Source: an uncultured Burkholderiales bacterium
GTDB taxonomy: Bacteria; Pseudomonadota; Gammaproteobacteria; Burkholderiales; Burkholderiaceae_E
Direction of reading: 5' to 3'
Assembly: GCA_902826305.1 (NCBI GenBank)
Contig: CADEEH010000001.1
Coordinates: forward strand, 32,176 to 96,175
Length of the DNA stretch: 64,000 bases
Shown piece after piece: positions 34,907-43,830 of the stretch. The position numbers and the translations under genes are program-made. Below the pieces are notes generated by a model, which saw only the letters and a program-made list of their open reading frames with translations, had not been told where the DNA came from and did not search any database. Numbering within the stretch: position 1 is the stretch's first letter; each line of letters opens with the position of its first letter.

Positions 34907-35581
34907 ATGCGGTTCGACTTCCCTCCGTGGCGCACTTCCGGCATCGTCGTCGGCCCGCTGCTGAACGATCCGGCGGCGCTGGCCGCGCTCGGCGACGCCG
35001 TCCACCGGCCGCCGTACAAGGCGCCGCCGCGCGCCCCGGTTCTCTACGTGAAGCCGCGCAACACGCAGGTCGATGACGGCGGGGCGCTGGCCGCACCACC
35101 CGCCGGCGGTCAGCTCGAACTCGGTGCCGCGCTGGCGATGGTGATCGGTGCGACCGCGTGCCGGGTCGATGCGCGACGCGCACTCGACCATGTCGCCGGC
35201 TGGACGCTGGTTGCCGACCTGTCGCTGCCCCACGACAGCTTCTATCGGCCCTCGGTGCGGTTCAAGGCTCGTGACCGATCCTGCCTGATCGGGCCGCGCG
35301 TCCTGCCGCACACGATGCTGCCGGACCCGGCGAGTGCACTGCTCGAGGTGTCGATCGACGGCCGGCTCGTCCACCAGGCCCGGGTCGGCGTGATGCAGCG
35401 TGACGCCGCGACCCTGCTCGCCGACGTCTCCGCATTCATGACGCTGCATCCCGGCGACCTGCTGATGCTCGGGGTCGCCGCCGGCGCACCGCGCGTGAAG
35501 GCCGGGCAGCGCTTCGCGATCGATGGTGCGCCGGTCGGCCGGCTCGAAGGTGTGATCGCCGTCGACACGGGTGCCGCGTGA
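34907..35581 (+). CDS. hpaG1: Homoprotocatechuate degradation bifunctional isomerase/decarboxylase, N-terminal-type half
   Basis: A 224-residue fumarylacetoacetate-hydrolase-family protein corresponding to one half of the enteric fused HpaG. It has LYVKPRNTQVDDGG, QLELGAALAMVIG, DHVAGWTLVADLSLP and FMTLHPGDLLMLGVAAG. Together with the second half it should decarboxylate 5-oxopent-3-ene-1,2,5-tricarboxylate and isomerise the product. The canonical acidic metal ligands are partly altered (QLELGAAL where the active half has YECELAVV), so this half may be mainly structural. The start ATG at 34907 lacks a strong ribosome site; TTG 34889 is an alternative. It overlaps the next gene by 4 bp. Confidence 0.8.
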   Translation: MRFDFPPWRTSGIVVGPLLNDPAALAALGDAVHRPPYKAPPRAPVLYVKPRNTQVDDGGALAAPPAGGQLELGAALAMVIGATACRVDARRALDHVAGWTLVADLSLPHDSFYRPSVRFKARDRSCLIGPRVLPHTMLPDPASALLEVSIDGRLVHQARVGVMQRDAATLLADVSAFMTLHPGDLLMLGVAAGAPRVKAGQRFAIDGAPVGRLEGVIAVDTGAA

Positions 35582-36357
35582 GATCCGCGCGTGTCGCCTA
35601 CGCCGGCGCGATCCACGTCGCCCATCCCCATCCGGACGGATTGCAGCTGGTCGACGGTCGTGTGCTCGCCGAGGACCAGGTCGTCTGGCTCGCACCGTTC
35701 GAGGTCGGGACGATCGTTGCACTCGGCCTGAACTACGCGGACCATCTGAAGGAGTTGTCCGGCGAGCTGACGGTCACTGCCAAGGACGAGCCGCTGGTGT
35801 TCCTGAAGACCGCGGGCAGCGTGATCGGCCATCGCGGCCAGACCTGCCGACCGGCCGATGCGAACTTCATGCACTACGAATGTGAACTCGCGGTGGTGAT
35901 CGGCCGCCGCGCCCGGCAGGTCAAGGCCGCCGATGCACTCGACCATGTCGCCGGCTACACGGTGGCCAACGACTACGCGGTGCGTGACTACCTGGAGAAC
36001 TGGTACCGGCCGAACCTGCGCGTGAAGAACCGCGACGGGGGCACGGTGCTGGGGCCCTGGTTCGTGCCGGCCGCCGAGGTGCCGGATCCGCAGGCGCTGT
36101 CGCTGCGCACGTTCGTCAACGGCACGGTGACGCAGCAGGGGCACACCTCGCGGATGGTCCACGACGTCGCCGCGCTGATCGAATACCTGACCGGCTTCAT
36201 GACACTGGACGCCGGCGACGTGATCCTGACCGGCACTCCCGAGGGAGTCGTCAACGTCGATGTCGGCGACGAGGTCGTGTGCGAGATCGACGGCATCGGC
36301 CGCCTGGCCAGCACATTGGTGGCGCAGTCCGTGTTCACCCGATCGCGTGCCGATTGA
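35578..36357 (+). CDS. hpaG2: Homoprotocatechuate degradation bifunctional isomerase/decarboxylase, C-terminal-type half
   Basis: A 259-residue fumarylacetoacetate-hydrolase fold enzyme with a complete active site: GLNYADHLKEL, EPLVFLKTAGSVIGH, the metal-binding Glu pair in HYECELAVVIGR, and the closing DVILTGTPEGVVNVDVGDE. It starts at a GTG overlapping hpaG1. It acts after the CHMS dehydrogenase product is formed, giving 2-oxohept-3-ene-dioate for HpaH. Split hpaG1/hpaG2 genes are common outside enterics, where the two are fused. Confidence 0.88.
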   Translation: MRSARVAYAGAIHVAHPHPDGLQLVDGRVLAEDQVVWLAPFEVGTIVALGLNYADHLKELSGELTVTAKDEPLVFLKTAGSVIGHRGQTCRPADANFMHYECELAVVIGRRARQVKAADALDHVAGYTVANDYAVRDYLENWYRPNLRVKNRDGGTVLGPWFVPAAEVPDPQALSLRTFVNGTVTQQGHTSRMVHDVAALIEYLTGFMTLDAGDVILTGTPEGVVNVDVGDEVVCEIDGIGRLASTLVAQSVFTRSRAD

Positions 36358-36399
36358 CGACAACGTCCCGATCGGCGTCACCACCCCCTGAAAGACTCC

Positions 36400-37851
36400 A
36401 TGCGCATCGACCACCTGATCGACGGCAAGACGGTCCCGGGCCGCGACTACTTCGAGACGATCAACCCGGCCACGCAGGAGGTCCTGGCCGAGGTCGCCGC
36501 CGGCGGCGAGGCCGAGGTGCACGCCGCGGTCGCCGCCGCGAAGGCCGCGTTTCCGAAGTGGGCGGCGACACCGGCGGCCGAGCGCGCGAAGCTGATGAAC
36601 CGGCTGGGCGAACTGATCTCCAGACACGTGCCGGAGATCTCCGGGCTGGAGACGCAGGACACCGGGCAGGTGATCACCCAGACGCGCAAGCAGCTGGTGC
36701 CGCGCGCGGCCGACAACTTCCATTACTTCGCCGAGATGTGCACCCGCGTCGACGGCCATACGTATCCGACACCGACCCACCTGAACTACACGTTGTTCCA
36801 TCCGGTCGGCGTCTGTGCGCTGATCAGCCCGTGGAACGTGCCGTTCATGACCGGCACCTGGAAGACCGCGCCGTGCATCGCGTTCGGCAACACCGCGGTG
36901 ATGAAGATGAGCGAGTTGTCGCCGATCTCGATCTCCCGCTTCGCGCAACTGGCGACCGAGGCCGGGTTGCCGCCGGGCGTGCTGAACCTGGTGCACGGCA
37001 CCGGTCGCGACGCCGGCGAGCCGCTGGTCTCGCACCCGGACGTGCGGGCGATCTCGTTCACCGGCTCGACGGTCACCGGCAACCGGATCATCCGCGCGGC
37101 CGGCCTGAAGAAGTTCAGCATGGAGCTCGGTGGCAAGAGCCCGTTCGTGGTCTTCGAGGACGCCGACATCGAACGGGCTCTGGACGCCGCGCTCTTCATG
37201 ATCTTCAGCAACAACGGCGAGCGCTGTACCGCGGGCAGCCGGATCCTGGTGCAGCGATCGATCTACGCGGACTTCGCGCGCCGTTTCGCCGAACGCGCGG
37301 CGAGGATCCGGGTCGGTGATCCGCTCGACGAAGCGACGACGATCGGCCCGATGATCAGCCCGCAGCACCTGGCCAAGGTGCGCGGCTACATCGAACTCGG
37401 CCCGAGGGAAGGCGCGACGCTGCTCTGCGGCGGCACGGAAGCTCCCGAGCTGCCCGCGGCGCTTCGCCGCGGCAACTTCGTCAGGCCGACGGTGTTCGCC
37501 GACGTGAAGAACGGCATGCGGATCGCGCAGGAGGAGATCTTCGGCCCGGTCGCCTGCCTGATCGCGTTCGACGACGAGGCCGACGCGATCACGCAGGCCA
37601 ACGACATCGACTACGGCCTGTCCAGTTATGTCTGGACCGAGAACCTCGGTCGCGCCCATCGCGTCGCCGCGGCGATCGAGGCCGGCATGTGTTTCGTCAA
37701 CAGCCAGAACGTGCGCGACCTGCGCCAGCCGTTCGGCGGCACCAAGGCCAGCGGCACCGGCCGCGAGGGCGGCACCTGGAGCTACGAGGTGTTCCTGGAG
37801 CCGAAGAACGTTGCCGTCTCGTACGGCAGCCATCACATTCCGCGCTGGTGA
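36400..37851 (+). CDS. hpaE: 5-carboxymethyl-2-hydroxymuconate semialdehyde dehydrogenase
   Basis: Aldehyde dehydrogenase of 483 residues with SPWNVPFMTGTWKTAPC, SFTGSTVTGNRI, the Glu in MELGGKSPFV and the nucleophile Cys in NNGERCTAGSRIL. It oxidises the semialdehyde formed when HpaD opens homoprotocatechuate. It lies between hpaG2 (42 bp) and hpaD (50 bp), the usual hpaGED order, which fixes the substrate. Clearly a different paralogue from the hapE dehydrogenase at 6.1 kb. Confidence 0.92.
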   Translation: MRIDHLIDGKTVPGRDYFETINPATQEVLAEVAAGGEAEVHAAVAAAKAAFPKWAATPAAERAKLMNRLGELISRHVPEISGLETQDTGQVITQTRKQLVPRAADNFHYFAEMCTRVDGHTYPTPTHLNYTLFHPVGVCALISPWNVPFMTGTWKTAPCIAFGNTAVMKMSELSPISISRFAQLATEAGLPPGVLNLVHGTGRDAGEPLVSHPDVRAISFTGSTVTGNRIIRAAGLKKFSMELGGKSPFVVFEDADIERALDAALFMIFSNNGERCTAGSRILVQRSIYADFARRFAERAARIRVGDPLDEATTIGPMISPQHLAKVRGYIELGPREGATLLCGGTEAPELPAALRRGNFVRPTVFADVKNGMRIAQEEIFGPVACLIAFDDEADAITQANDIDYGLSSYVWTENLGRAHRVAAAIEAGMCFVNSQNVRDLRQPFGGTKASGTGREGGTWSYEVFLEPKNVAVSYGSHHIPRW

Positions 37852-37901
37852 TCGGACGCCACCTGAGACGCCCCCGGAGGCGAACACCACGGAGAAACCA
37901 G

Positions 37902-38828
37902 ATGGGCAAAGTCGCTCTCGCCGCCAAGATCACCCACGTGCCCTCGATGTACCTGAGCGAACTGCCCGGCGCGCGCCACGGCACGCGCGACGATGCGATC
38001 GAAGGCCACCGCGAGATCTCGCGCCGCTGCCGCGCCGCCGGTGTCGACACGCTGGTCGTGTTCGACACCCACTGGCTGGTCAACGCCAACTACCACGTCA
38101 ACTGCGCGCCGCACTTCAAGGGCACCTACACCAGCAACGAGCTGCCGCACTTCATCACCAACATGGCCTTCGAGAGCCCGGGCAACCCGGCGCTCGGACG
38201 GCTGATGGCCGAGGTCGCCAGCGAGATGGGGGTGGAGACCCTGGCCCACGATGCCACCTCGCTCGATCCGGAGTACGGCACGCTGGTGCCGCTGCGCTAC
38301 ATGAACACCGACCGCCACTTCAAGGTGGTGTCGGTCTCGGCGCTGTGCATGGCGCACTACCTGGACGACAGCGCACGACTCGGCTGGGCGCTGCGGCGCG
38401 CGGTCGAGGAGCGCTACGACGGCACGGTCGCGTTCCTGGCCAGCGGTTCGCTCAGCCATCGTTTCGCACAGAACGGGCTCGCGCCCGAGTTCGCGTTCAG
38501 GATCTGGAGTCCGTTCCTGGAGACACTCGATCACCGGGTCGTGCAGATGTGGCAGGACGGCGAGTGGAAGGCGTTCTGTGCCATGCTGCCCGAGTACGCG
38601 GCCAAGGGCCACGGCGAGGGGTTCATGCACGACACCGCGATGCTGCTCGGTGCACTCGGCTGGTCCGGCTACGATGGCCGGGTCGAGGTGGTCACGCCGT
38701 ATTTCGGCGCCTCCGGCACCGGCCAGATCAATGCGATATTCCCGGTCACGCCGCAGTCGGGCGACGCGATCCCGGTCCCGATCGCGTCGCGGGCCGAGGG
38801 TTACACCCCGATCGCGGCCCGACTCTAG
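37902..38828 (+). CDS. hpaD: 3,4-dihydroxyphenylacetate 2,3-dioxygenase (class III extradiol)
   Basis: LigB-superfamily extradiol dioxygenase of 308 residues that opens homoprotocatechuate. The N-terminal metal His is in KITHVPSMYLSE, a second region in TLVVFDTHWLVNANYHVN, and the closing half has FLASGSLSHRFAQN and YAAKGHGEGFMHDTAMLLGALGW. The start ATG follows ACGGAGAAACC. It belongs to the HpaD/HpcB branch of class III and not to the glyoxalase-fold HPCD type used by some Gram-positives. It makes the semialdehyde for HpaE. Confidence 0.92.
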   Translation: MGKVALAAKITHVPSMYLSELPGARHGTRDDAIEGHREISRRCRAAGVDTLVVFDTHWLVNANYHVNCAPHFKGTYTSNELPHFITNMAFESPGNPALGRLMAEVASEMGVETLAHDATSLDPEYGTLVPLRYMNTDRHFKVVSVSALCMAHYLDDSARLGWALRRAVEERYDGTVAFLASGSLSHRFAQNGLAPEFAFRIWSPFLETLDHRVVQMWQDGEWKAFCAMLPEYAAKGHGEGFMHDTAMLLGALGWSGYDGRVEVVTPYFGASGTGQINAIFPVTPQSGDAIPVPIASRAEGYTPIAARL

Positions 38829-38887
38829 TGTGCTGTCCCGATTGCCGTATCGTTCCCGATCCGATCCACTCTTCGACAGGTGCCCAG

Positions 38888-39292
38888 ATGCCTCACGTGG
38901 TGATCCTCTACACCGGCCAGCTCGAGGCCGAAACCGACATGACCGCGCTCTGCCGCACGCTGGCCGACACGATGAAGACCTGTCGTGACGAACACGGCGC
39001 GCCGGTGTTCCCGGTCGGTGGCATCCGCGTGTTCGCCTACCCGGCGCCGCATCACGCAGTCGCCGACGGCAGCGCCGACATGGGTTTCATCTACCTGCAC
39101 CTGCGCATGGCGCGCGGCCGCAGCGAGGCGACGCAGCGGGCCACCGGCGAGGCGCTGGCGGCCGCGACGCGGGCCCACCTGGCCCCGCTGCTGGCGCGGC
39201 GGCTGGTCGGTGTCACGCTGCAGATCGACGAAGGCCCGGAGGTCTTCGACACGAAGCTCGGCAACCTGCATGCCCACTTCAACCGCGCGTGA
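38888..39292 (+). CDS. hpaF: 5-carboxymethyl-2-hydroxymuconate delta-isomerase
   Basis: A 134-residue tautomerase-superfamily enzyme. The second residue is Pro ([10 protein letters not shown]), so after Met removal the amino-terminal Pro is the catalytic base. Further family parts are [18 protein letters not shown] and [18 protein letters not shown]. It shifts the double bond of 5-carboxymethyl-2-hydroxymuconate before HpaG-catalysed decarboxylation. The stop overlaps the hpaH start. Confidence 0.9.
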   Translation: MPHVVILYTGQLEAETDMTALCRTLADTMKTCRDEHGAPVFPVGGIRVFAYPAPHHAVADGSADMGFIYLHLRMARGRSEATQRATGEALAAATRAHLAPLLARRLVGVTLQIDEGPEVFDTKLGNLHAHFNRA

Positions 39293-40098
39293 TGACACTG
39301 CCCGCCGAGACCGTCACCGCGCTGGCCCGCGAGCTCTACGACGCACGCAAGGCCCGCCGGCCGCTGCGCCATTTCTCCGCGCGTTTCCCGCAGATGACGA
39401 TCGACGACGGCTATGCGATCCAGCGCGCCTGGGTGCGGCTCGAGCAGGCGGACGGGCATCGGATCCTCGGCCGCAAGATCGGGCTCACGTCGCGGGCGAT
39501 GCAGCTGTCCAGCCAGATCGACGAGCCGGACTTCGCGCCGCTGATGGACGACATGTTCTTCGCCCAGGGCGGCGAGATCCCGATCGACCGCTTCATCGCG
39601 CCACGGATCGAGGTCGAGCTCGCGTTCGTGCTCGGCCGCCCGTTGCGGGGACCGGGCGTCACGATGACGCAGGTGCTCGCCGCCACCGACTACGTGCTGC
39701 CGGCGATCGAGATCATCGACGCACGGATCGAACAGTTCGACCGCGAGTCCGGCAAGCCGCGCAAGGTGTTCGACACCATCAGCGACTTCGCCGCCAACGC
39801 GGGCATCGTGACCGGCGGACGCCCGGTGAAGCCGGACGCGGTCGATCTGCGCTGGGTCGGCGCGATGCTGTTCAAGAACGGGGTGATCGAGGAGACCGGC
39901 CTGGCCGCCGGCGTGCTGAACCATCCGGCCACCGGCGTCGCCTGGCTCGCCGACAAGATCGCGCGCCACGACGAGCAGCTCGAAGCCGGCGACCTGGTGC
40001 TTGCCGGCTCGTTCACCCGCCCGACGCCGGCCGTGCGCGGTGATGTGCTGCACGCGGACTACGGTGCGCTCGGTACGGTGTCGTTCCGGTTCTGCTGA
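39292..40098 (+). CDS. hpaH: 2-oxo-hept-4-ene-1,7-dioate hydratase
   Basis: A 268-residue hydratase of the MhpD/HpaH family, related to the fumarylacetoacetate hydrolase fold. It has [42 protein letters not shown], the metal-binding Glu cluster [14 protein letters not shown], and [12 protein letters not shown]. The ATG at 39292 overlaps the hpaF stop (TGATG); a GTG one codon earlier is equally possible. Its product would need the HpaI aldolase, which is not in this window. Last recognisable hpa gene. Confidence 0.9.
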   Translation: MTLPAETVTALARELYDARKARRPLRHFSARFPQMTIDDGYAIQRAWVRLEQADGHRILGRKIGLTSRAMQLSSQIDEPDFAPLMDDMFFAQGGEIPIDRFIAPRIEVELAFVLGRPLRGPGVTMTQVLAATDYVLPAIEIIDARIEQFDRESGKPRKVFDTISDFAANAGIVTGGRPVKPDAVDLRWVGAMLFKNGVIEETGLAAGVLNHPATGVAWLADKIARHDEQLEAGDLVLAGSFTRPTPAVRGDVLHADYGALGTVSFRFC

Positions 40099-40263
40099 GC
40101 GTTGCCGCACGGGCAAGCCTCGATTCAGACGAAAACAATTGCCCGCGCGACCGACCGCGCCGACAATTCGCGCCGAATGACACTGTCGGCCGGTCGGCCG
40201 GCGATTCGGCGTCGGCCGCGGGTTTCCCGCGCCGGCCGGCGCAACTCCAGCGCAGGACACGCC

Positions 40264-41979
40264 ATGACCTCGAACGCTCACCGGACGGTCGCCGAACTCG
40301 TCGCCCGCTTTCTCGCCGCCCGCGGCGTCGATCGGATCTACGGCCTGCAAGGTGGCCACATCCAGCCGATCTGGGACCATCTGGCGCAGCTCGGCGTGCG
40401 CATCATCGACGTGCGGGACGAAGGCGCCGCGGTGCACATGGCACACGCCCACGCGGCGCTGACCGGCCAGGTCGGCGTGGCGATGGCCACCGCGGGTCCC
40501 GGTGTCACCAACTGCGTCACCGCGATCACCAACGCGCACCTGGAGCGTGTGCCGGTGCTCCTGATCGGCGGCTGCCCGCCGGTGCCGCAGGACGACCTCG
40601 GTCCGCTGCAGGGCATCGACCATGCGGCGATCATGGCGCCGGTCACGCGTTCGTCGCGCACGCTGCGCGTCGCCGACCAGATCACCCGCGACCTCGACAA
40701 GGCGTGGGTGATGGCCGAGGGCGACGGCAATCCGCCGGGCCCGGTCTACATCGAGATCCCGACCGACGTGTTGCGCCAGACGGTGCCGCCGGCGTGTGTG
40801 CTCGACGAACACATGCGACCGAGCCGTCGCCCGCCGGTCGCGCCGGATGCCGGCGAAGTCGCGCGGGCCGCCGACCTGCTGCGCAACGCGCGCCGGCCGC
40901 TGGTGGTGACCGGGCGCGGCGCCAGGCGCGCCGGAGCCGCGCTGACCCGGCTGCTCGAGGCGACCGGTGCGGTCTATCTGGACACGCAGGAAAGTCGCGG
41001 CCTGGTCGCCGCGTCGCATCCGGCGGCCGTCGGTGCGGTGCGTGCCCGGGCGATGCAGGAGGCCGATCTGGTGCTGGTCGTCGGCCGCAAGCTGGACTAC
41101 CAGCTCGCCTATGGCTCGCCGGCCGTCTTCAGACACGCGCGCTTCGTCCGCATCGCCGATCACGCCGACGAGCTGCGGGACAACCGCCGCGGCGAGGTCG
41201 AACTGCTCGCCGATCCGACACTTGCACTCGCCGCGCTGGCGGACGCGATCGGCCGGCCGTCGCCCTCGCTCGACCGCGAGTGGACCGGTGCGCTGCACTC
41301 GGAACACGTCAGGCGCGCGGCGCGACATGCCGAGTCGATGGGCGCCTCGCCCGCGGGCAACGACGGCCACATGCATCCGAACCGGATCTTCGATGCGCTG
41401 CGCCGCGTCCTCCGCCCGGACGCGATCACCATCGCCGACGGCGGCGACCTGCTGAGCTTCGCGCGGATGGGCCTCGAACCGCGCGAGTACCTGGACGCGG
41501 GTGCGTTCGGCTGCCTGGGCGTCGGCACGCCGTACGCGGTGGCCGCGGCCCTGCTGCATCCCGACCGGCAGGTGGTCGCGATCACCGGCGACGGCGCGTT
41601 CGGCATCAACGCGATGGAGATCGACTCCGCCAAGCGCCACGGTGCCAAGGCGGTGTTCATCGTGTCCAACAACGCGGCGTGGAACATCGAGCGGCTGGAC
41701 CAGCAGATGAACTACGGCGGTCGCGTCGTCGGCACGACACTCGCGTGGAGCGACTACGCGGCGATGGCGCGTGCGTTCGGCCTGCACGCCGAACGCGTGA
41801 CCGACCCGTCGCGGCTGCAGGCCGCGATCGAGACGGCATTTGCGAATGCACCGGCGCTGATCGACGTGGTCACCACACAGGATGCCCTCAGCTCGGATGC
41901 CGGCAAGGGCCTGGGCTGGGTGCCCGACCGGCAGGCGCTGACGGCCTGGGACGAGGCCGAGCAGGCGCGCCGCCGCTGA
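40264..41979 (+). CDS. Thiamine-diphosphate-dependent enzyme, acetolactate synthase-like
   Basis: A 571-residue ThDP enzyme with the usual three domains. The catalytic Glu is Glu53 in [15 protein letters not shown], with [25 protein letters not shown] after it. The central domain has [14 protein letters not shown], and the Mg-ThDP motif is [33 protein letters not shown] near residues 441-473. The family covers acetolactate synthases, 2-oxoacid decarboxylases and 2-hydroxyacyl-CoA lyases; motifs do not decide between them. It follows hpaH on the same strand after a 165-bp gap, so it could be co-transcribed with the hpa genes or stand alone. Confidence 0.8.
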   Translation: MTSNAHRTVAELVARFLAARGVDRIYGLQGGHIQPIWDHLAQLGVRIIDVRDEGAAVHMAHAHAALTGQVGVAMATAGPGVTNCVTAITNAHLERVPVLLIGGCPPVPQDDLGPLQGIDHAAIMAPVTRSSRTLRVADQITRDLDKAWVMAEGDGNPPGPVYIEIPTDVLRQTVPPACVLDEHMRPSRRPPVAPDAGEVARAADLLRNARRPLVVTGRGARRAGAALTRLLEATGAVYLDTQESRGLVAASHPAAVGAVRARAMQEADLVLVVGRKLDYQLAYGSPAVFRHARFVRIADHADELRDNRRGEVELLADPTLALAALADAIGRPSPSLDREWTGALHSEHVRRAARHAESMGASPAGNDGHMHPNRIFDALRRVLRPDAITIADGGDLLSFARMGLEPREYLDAGAFGCLGVGTPYAVAAALLHPDRQVVAITGDGAFGINAMEIDSAKRHGAKAVFIVSNNAAWNIERLDQQMNYGGRVVGTTLAWSDYAAMARAFGLHAERVTDPSRLQAAIETAFANAPALIDVVTTQDALSSDAGKGLGWVPDRQALTAWDEAEQARRR

Positions 41980-41985
41980 GCACGC

Positions 41986-42369
41986 TCATCGCGCGACCCG
42001 CGCCTGCCAGGCGACGATCAGCGGCGCGCCGACGATCTCGAGCGCGGTGAAACCGATGAACGGCCAGGGCGGCGCCCCGACCAGCATCATCGACAGCAAC
42101 CGCCCGATACCGCCGACGAACACCATCCCCCACAACACGCGGAACAGCGTGGCCTGCTCGTCGATGCGCGGCACCAGCCAGAGCATCGCCAGCCCGGCCG
42201 CGAGCCACAGGCCGCCGAAGAACCGCAGGTTGCTGTCGAGCAGCGCATGGGCGGGCAGGCCGGCCTCGCGATAGATCGGATCGTCCAGTCCCATCATCGT
42301 CAGCACCCCGGTCACCACCGGGATCACCCCCAGCAGGGCGGTGGCCGCCTGCAGCACGCGCCGGCCCAT
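41986..42369 (-). CDS. DUF4345-type small membrane protein
   Basis: A 127-residue protein with four hydrophobic segments (about 8-26, 48-66, 76-95, 100-118). FFGGLWLAAGLAMLW and VGGIGRLLSMMLVG are typical of the DUF4345 family, which has no known biochemical role. It is convergent with the ThDP enzyme (6 bp between stops) and divergent from a TetR regulator that has two repeat operators in the space between, so it is a likely target of that regulator. Confidence 0.75.
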   Translation of the reverse strand: MGRRVLQAATALLGVIPVVTGVLTMMGLDDPIYREAGLPAHALLDSNLRFFGGLWLAAGLAMLWLVPRIDEQATLFRVLWGMVFVGGIGRLLSMMLVGAPPWPFIGFTALEIVGAPLIVAWQARVAR

Positions 42370-42502
42370 CTCAACGAGCCCCCGGGTTGCCGGGTGGCCC
42401 GCGCCACCCCGGCCCGCCGTACCGAACGGGCCGACCGATGAGAGCGCGAGGAATCATGTCGTTGCTCCTGCGTCCATGGGTGCTCGGCCTTCGGCGACGA
42501 TT

Positions 42503-42558
42503 GATGTTTCCGGTGTCTACATCAACAGGATGGCGTAGGATGTTTCCAGTGTCAACAC
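42503..42558. promoter_or_regulatory. Two direct-repeat operator sites upstream of tetR
   Basis: GATGTTTCC-G-GTGTC-T-ACA at 42503 and GATGTTTCC-A-GTGTC-A-ACA at 42539 are near-identical copies 36 bp apart. The second has TGTT...AACA ends and the dyad AGTGT-CA-ACACT. Such TGTTTCCnGTGTnnACA sequences are typical of TetR-family operators; the pair covers the DUF4345/tetR divergent region right before the tetR start. Confidence 0.6.
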
Positions 42559-42572
42559 TTCCGCGGGGATGA

Positions 42573-43229
42573 ATGGCTGTCCGGAGTCCGTTGCAGGCGA
42601 AGAGGGGCCGCTCCTATCACCATGGCGACCTGAAACAGGCGCTTCGAGATGCCGCGCTCGAACTGATTCGCGAACGCGGGGCCGAGTCCGTGAGCCTTCG
42701 CGAAATATCGCAGGCAGCCGGTGTCAGCCATACCGCGGCCTACCGGCATTACGCCGACAAGCAGGCGTTGCTTGCCGACCTCGCCGAAGAGGCCTTTCGC
42801 ACGCTGGACCGGATCCACCGCCGAACGATCGAGTCGACCGCGGGCGGGCCTGCCGATCAGCTCGCGGCATGTGGTCGCGACTACGTACGCTTCGCCATCG
42901 ACAATCCCCACCTGCTGTCGCTGATGTTCGGCAATGTCATCATCGACTGGCATGCCCATCCGTCGCTGGTGCTGGCCGGACAGGGGCTGGCGACGACACT
43001 CGAGACGGTGGTCCGGGCGGGCCAGGCGGCCGGCGTGTTCCGCGCCGGCGATCCGCGCGAGCTGGCACTGGCCGCCTGGTCGCTGGTCCACGGCTTGAGC
43101 AGCCTGATCGTCGGGCGGCGCGTACCGCACCGGGGTGCGCCCCGCGGCTACGTCGAGCGCGGGACCGAGACTTGCATCAAGTTGCTGATGGGGGGCATCT
43201 CTGCCTTGCCGAAGCAGCGCCGGCGCTGA
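42573..43229 (+). CDS. TetR-family transcriptional regulator (WHG-type ligand domain)
   Basis: A 218-residue TetR-type repressor. The N-terminal DNA-binding part is YHHGDLKQALRDAALELIRERGAESVSLREISQAAGVSHTAAYRHYADKQAL; the YHHGDL start and the later WSLVHGLSSL segment mark the subgroup with the WHG C-terminal domain. The ATG at 42573 has a GGGGATGA upstream. Two repeat sites just before the gene suggest autoregulation and control of the divergent DUF4345 gene. Ligand unknown. Confidence 0.88.
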   Translation: MAVRSPLQAKRGRSYHHGDLKQALRDAALELIRERGAESVSLREISQAAGVSHTAAYRHYADKQALLADLAEEAFRTLDRIHRRTIESTAGGPADQLAACGRDYVRFAIDNPHLLSLMFGNVIIDWHAHPSLVLAGQGLATTLETVVRAGQAAGVFRAGDPRELALAAWSLVHGLSSLIVGRRVPHRGAPRGYVERGTETCIKLLMGGISALPKQRRR

Positions 43230-43269
43230 GGCCGCACGATCCAGACCCCGGCGCCGGCGCGGTTTATAT

Positions 43270-43297
43270 TTGACACAATTCAATTGTGCGATATAGT
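43270..43297 (+). promoter_or_regulatory. ohrR promoter with OhrR operator in the spacer
   Basis: TTGACA (43270-43275) and TATAGT (43292-43297) are 16 bp apart, a strong sigma-70 promoter. The spacer holds the perfect 15-bp palindrome CACAATTCAATTGTG (43274-43288), which closely resembles known OhrR operators (ACAATT-AATTGT core). Repressor binding would block polymerase directly. The ATG of ohrR lies only 6 bases after the -10 element, so the transcript may be leaderless. Confidence 0.8.
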
Positions 43298-43303
43298 TAA
43301 ACG

Positions 43304-43780
43304 ATGCCAACCGAAGTTTTTCCACGCGGCTCCCGCGACGAACCGCTGCCTGCCGCCACCGCGATGTCGCTCGACCACCAGTTGTGTTTTGCGTTGCACT
43401 CGACCTCGCTGGCGATGAACCGGCTGTACACGGCCCTGCTGGCGGCGCTCGAACTCACCTACCCGCAGTACCTGGTGCTGCTGGTGCTGTGGGAGCGGGA
43501 CGGTCGGTCGGTGACCGAGATCGGTGAACGGCTGTTCCTGGATTCCGGCACGCTGACGCCGATGCTCAAGCGACTGGAAGCCAACGGCGTCGTCCGTCGC
43601 GAGCGGGATTCCGAGGACGAACGCCGGATGATGATCCGGCTCACCGCCAAGGGGCGCCAGCTCAGGCAACGTGCCTCCACCGTGCCGCGGCGGGTATTCG
43701 CCGCCACCGGTTGTTCGCTGCAGGAGGTCACCCGGTTGACCGACGAACTGCAGCAGCTGCGTGACCGGATCCAGACCTGA
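43304..43780 (+). CDS. ohrR: Organic hydroperoxide-sensing regulator OhrR (MarR family)
   Basis: A 158-residue MarR-type repressor with the peroxide-sensing cysteine Cys28 in LDHQLCFALHS, followed by the winged helix (YLVLLVLWERDGRSVTEIGERL, LDSGTLTPMLKRLEANGVVRRERDSEDERR). Oxidation of this Cys by organic hydroperoxide releases DNA. The gene is followed after 50 bp by its usual partner ohr, and a palindromic operator lies in its own promoter. An internal ATG at 43364, just before the conserved core, is an alternative start if the leaderless reading is wrong. Confidence 0.93.
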   Translation: MPTEVFPRGSRDEPLPAATAMSLDHQLCFALHSTSLAMNRLYTALLAALELTYPQYLVLLVLWERDGRSVTEIGERLFLDSGTLTPMLKRLEANGVVRRERDSEDERRMMIRLTAKGRQLRQRASTVPRRVFAATGCSLQEVTRLTDELQQLRDRIQT

Positions 43781-43830
43781 CGGGTCCGCGTTCCGGCTCT
43801 TCCGTTCGACACCCATCCCAAGGAGACGAC

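Noticed and set aside
40110..40147. Inverted repeat CGGGCAA ... TTGCCCG after hpaH as a terminator
   Set aside because: The loop would be over 20 bases and no T-run follows, so it was not called.
39091..41787. An 898-codon open frame on the minus strand opposite hpaF, hpaH and the ThDP enzyme
   Set aside because: Antisense shadow of three strong genes; composition is His/Arg/Val-rich and no motif is present.
42455..42572. Short plus-strand ORF MSLLLRPWVLGLRRR with a GCGAGG site before it
   Set aside because: It runs through the two TetR-type operators and ends at the tetR start; no family resemblance, so the operator interpretation is preferred.
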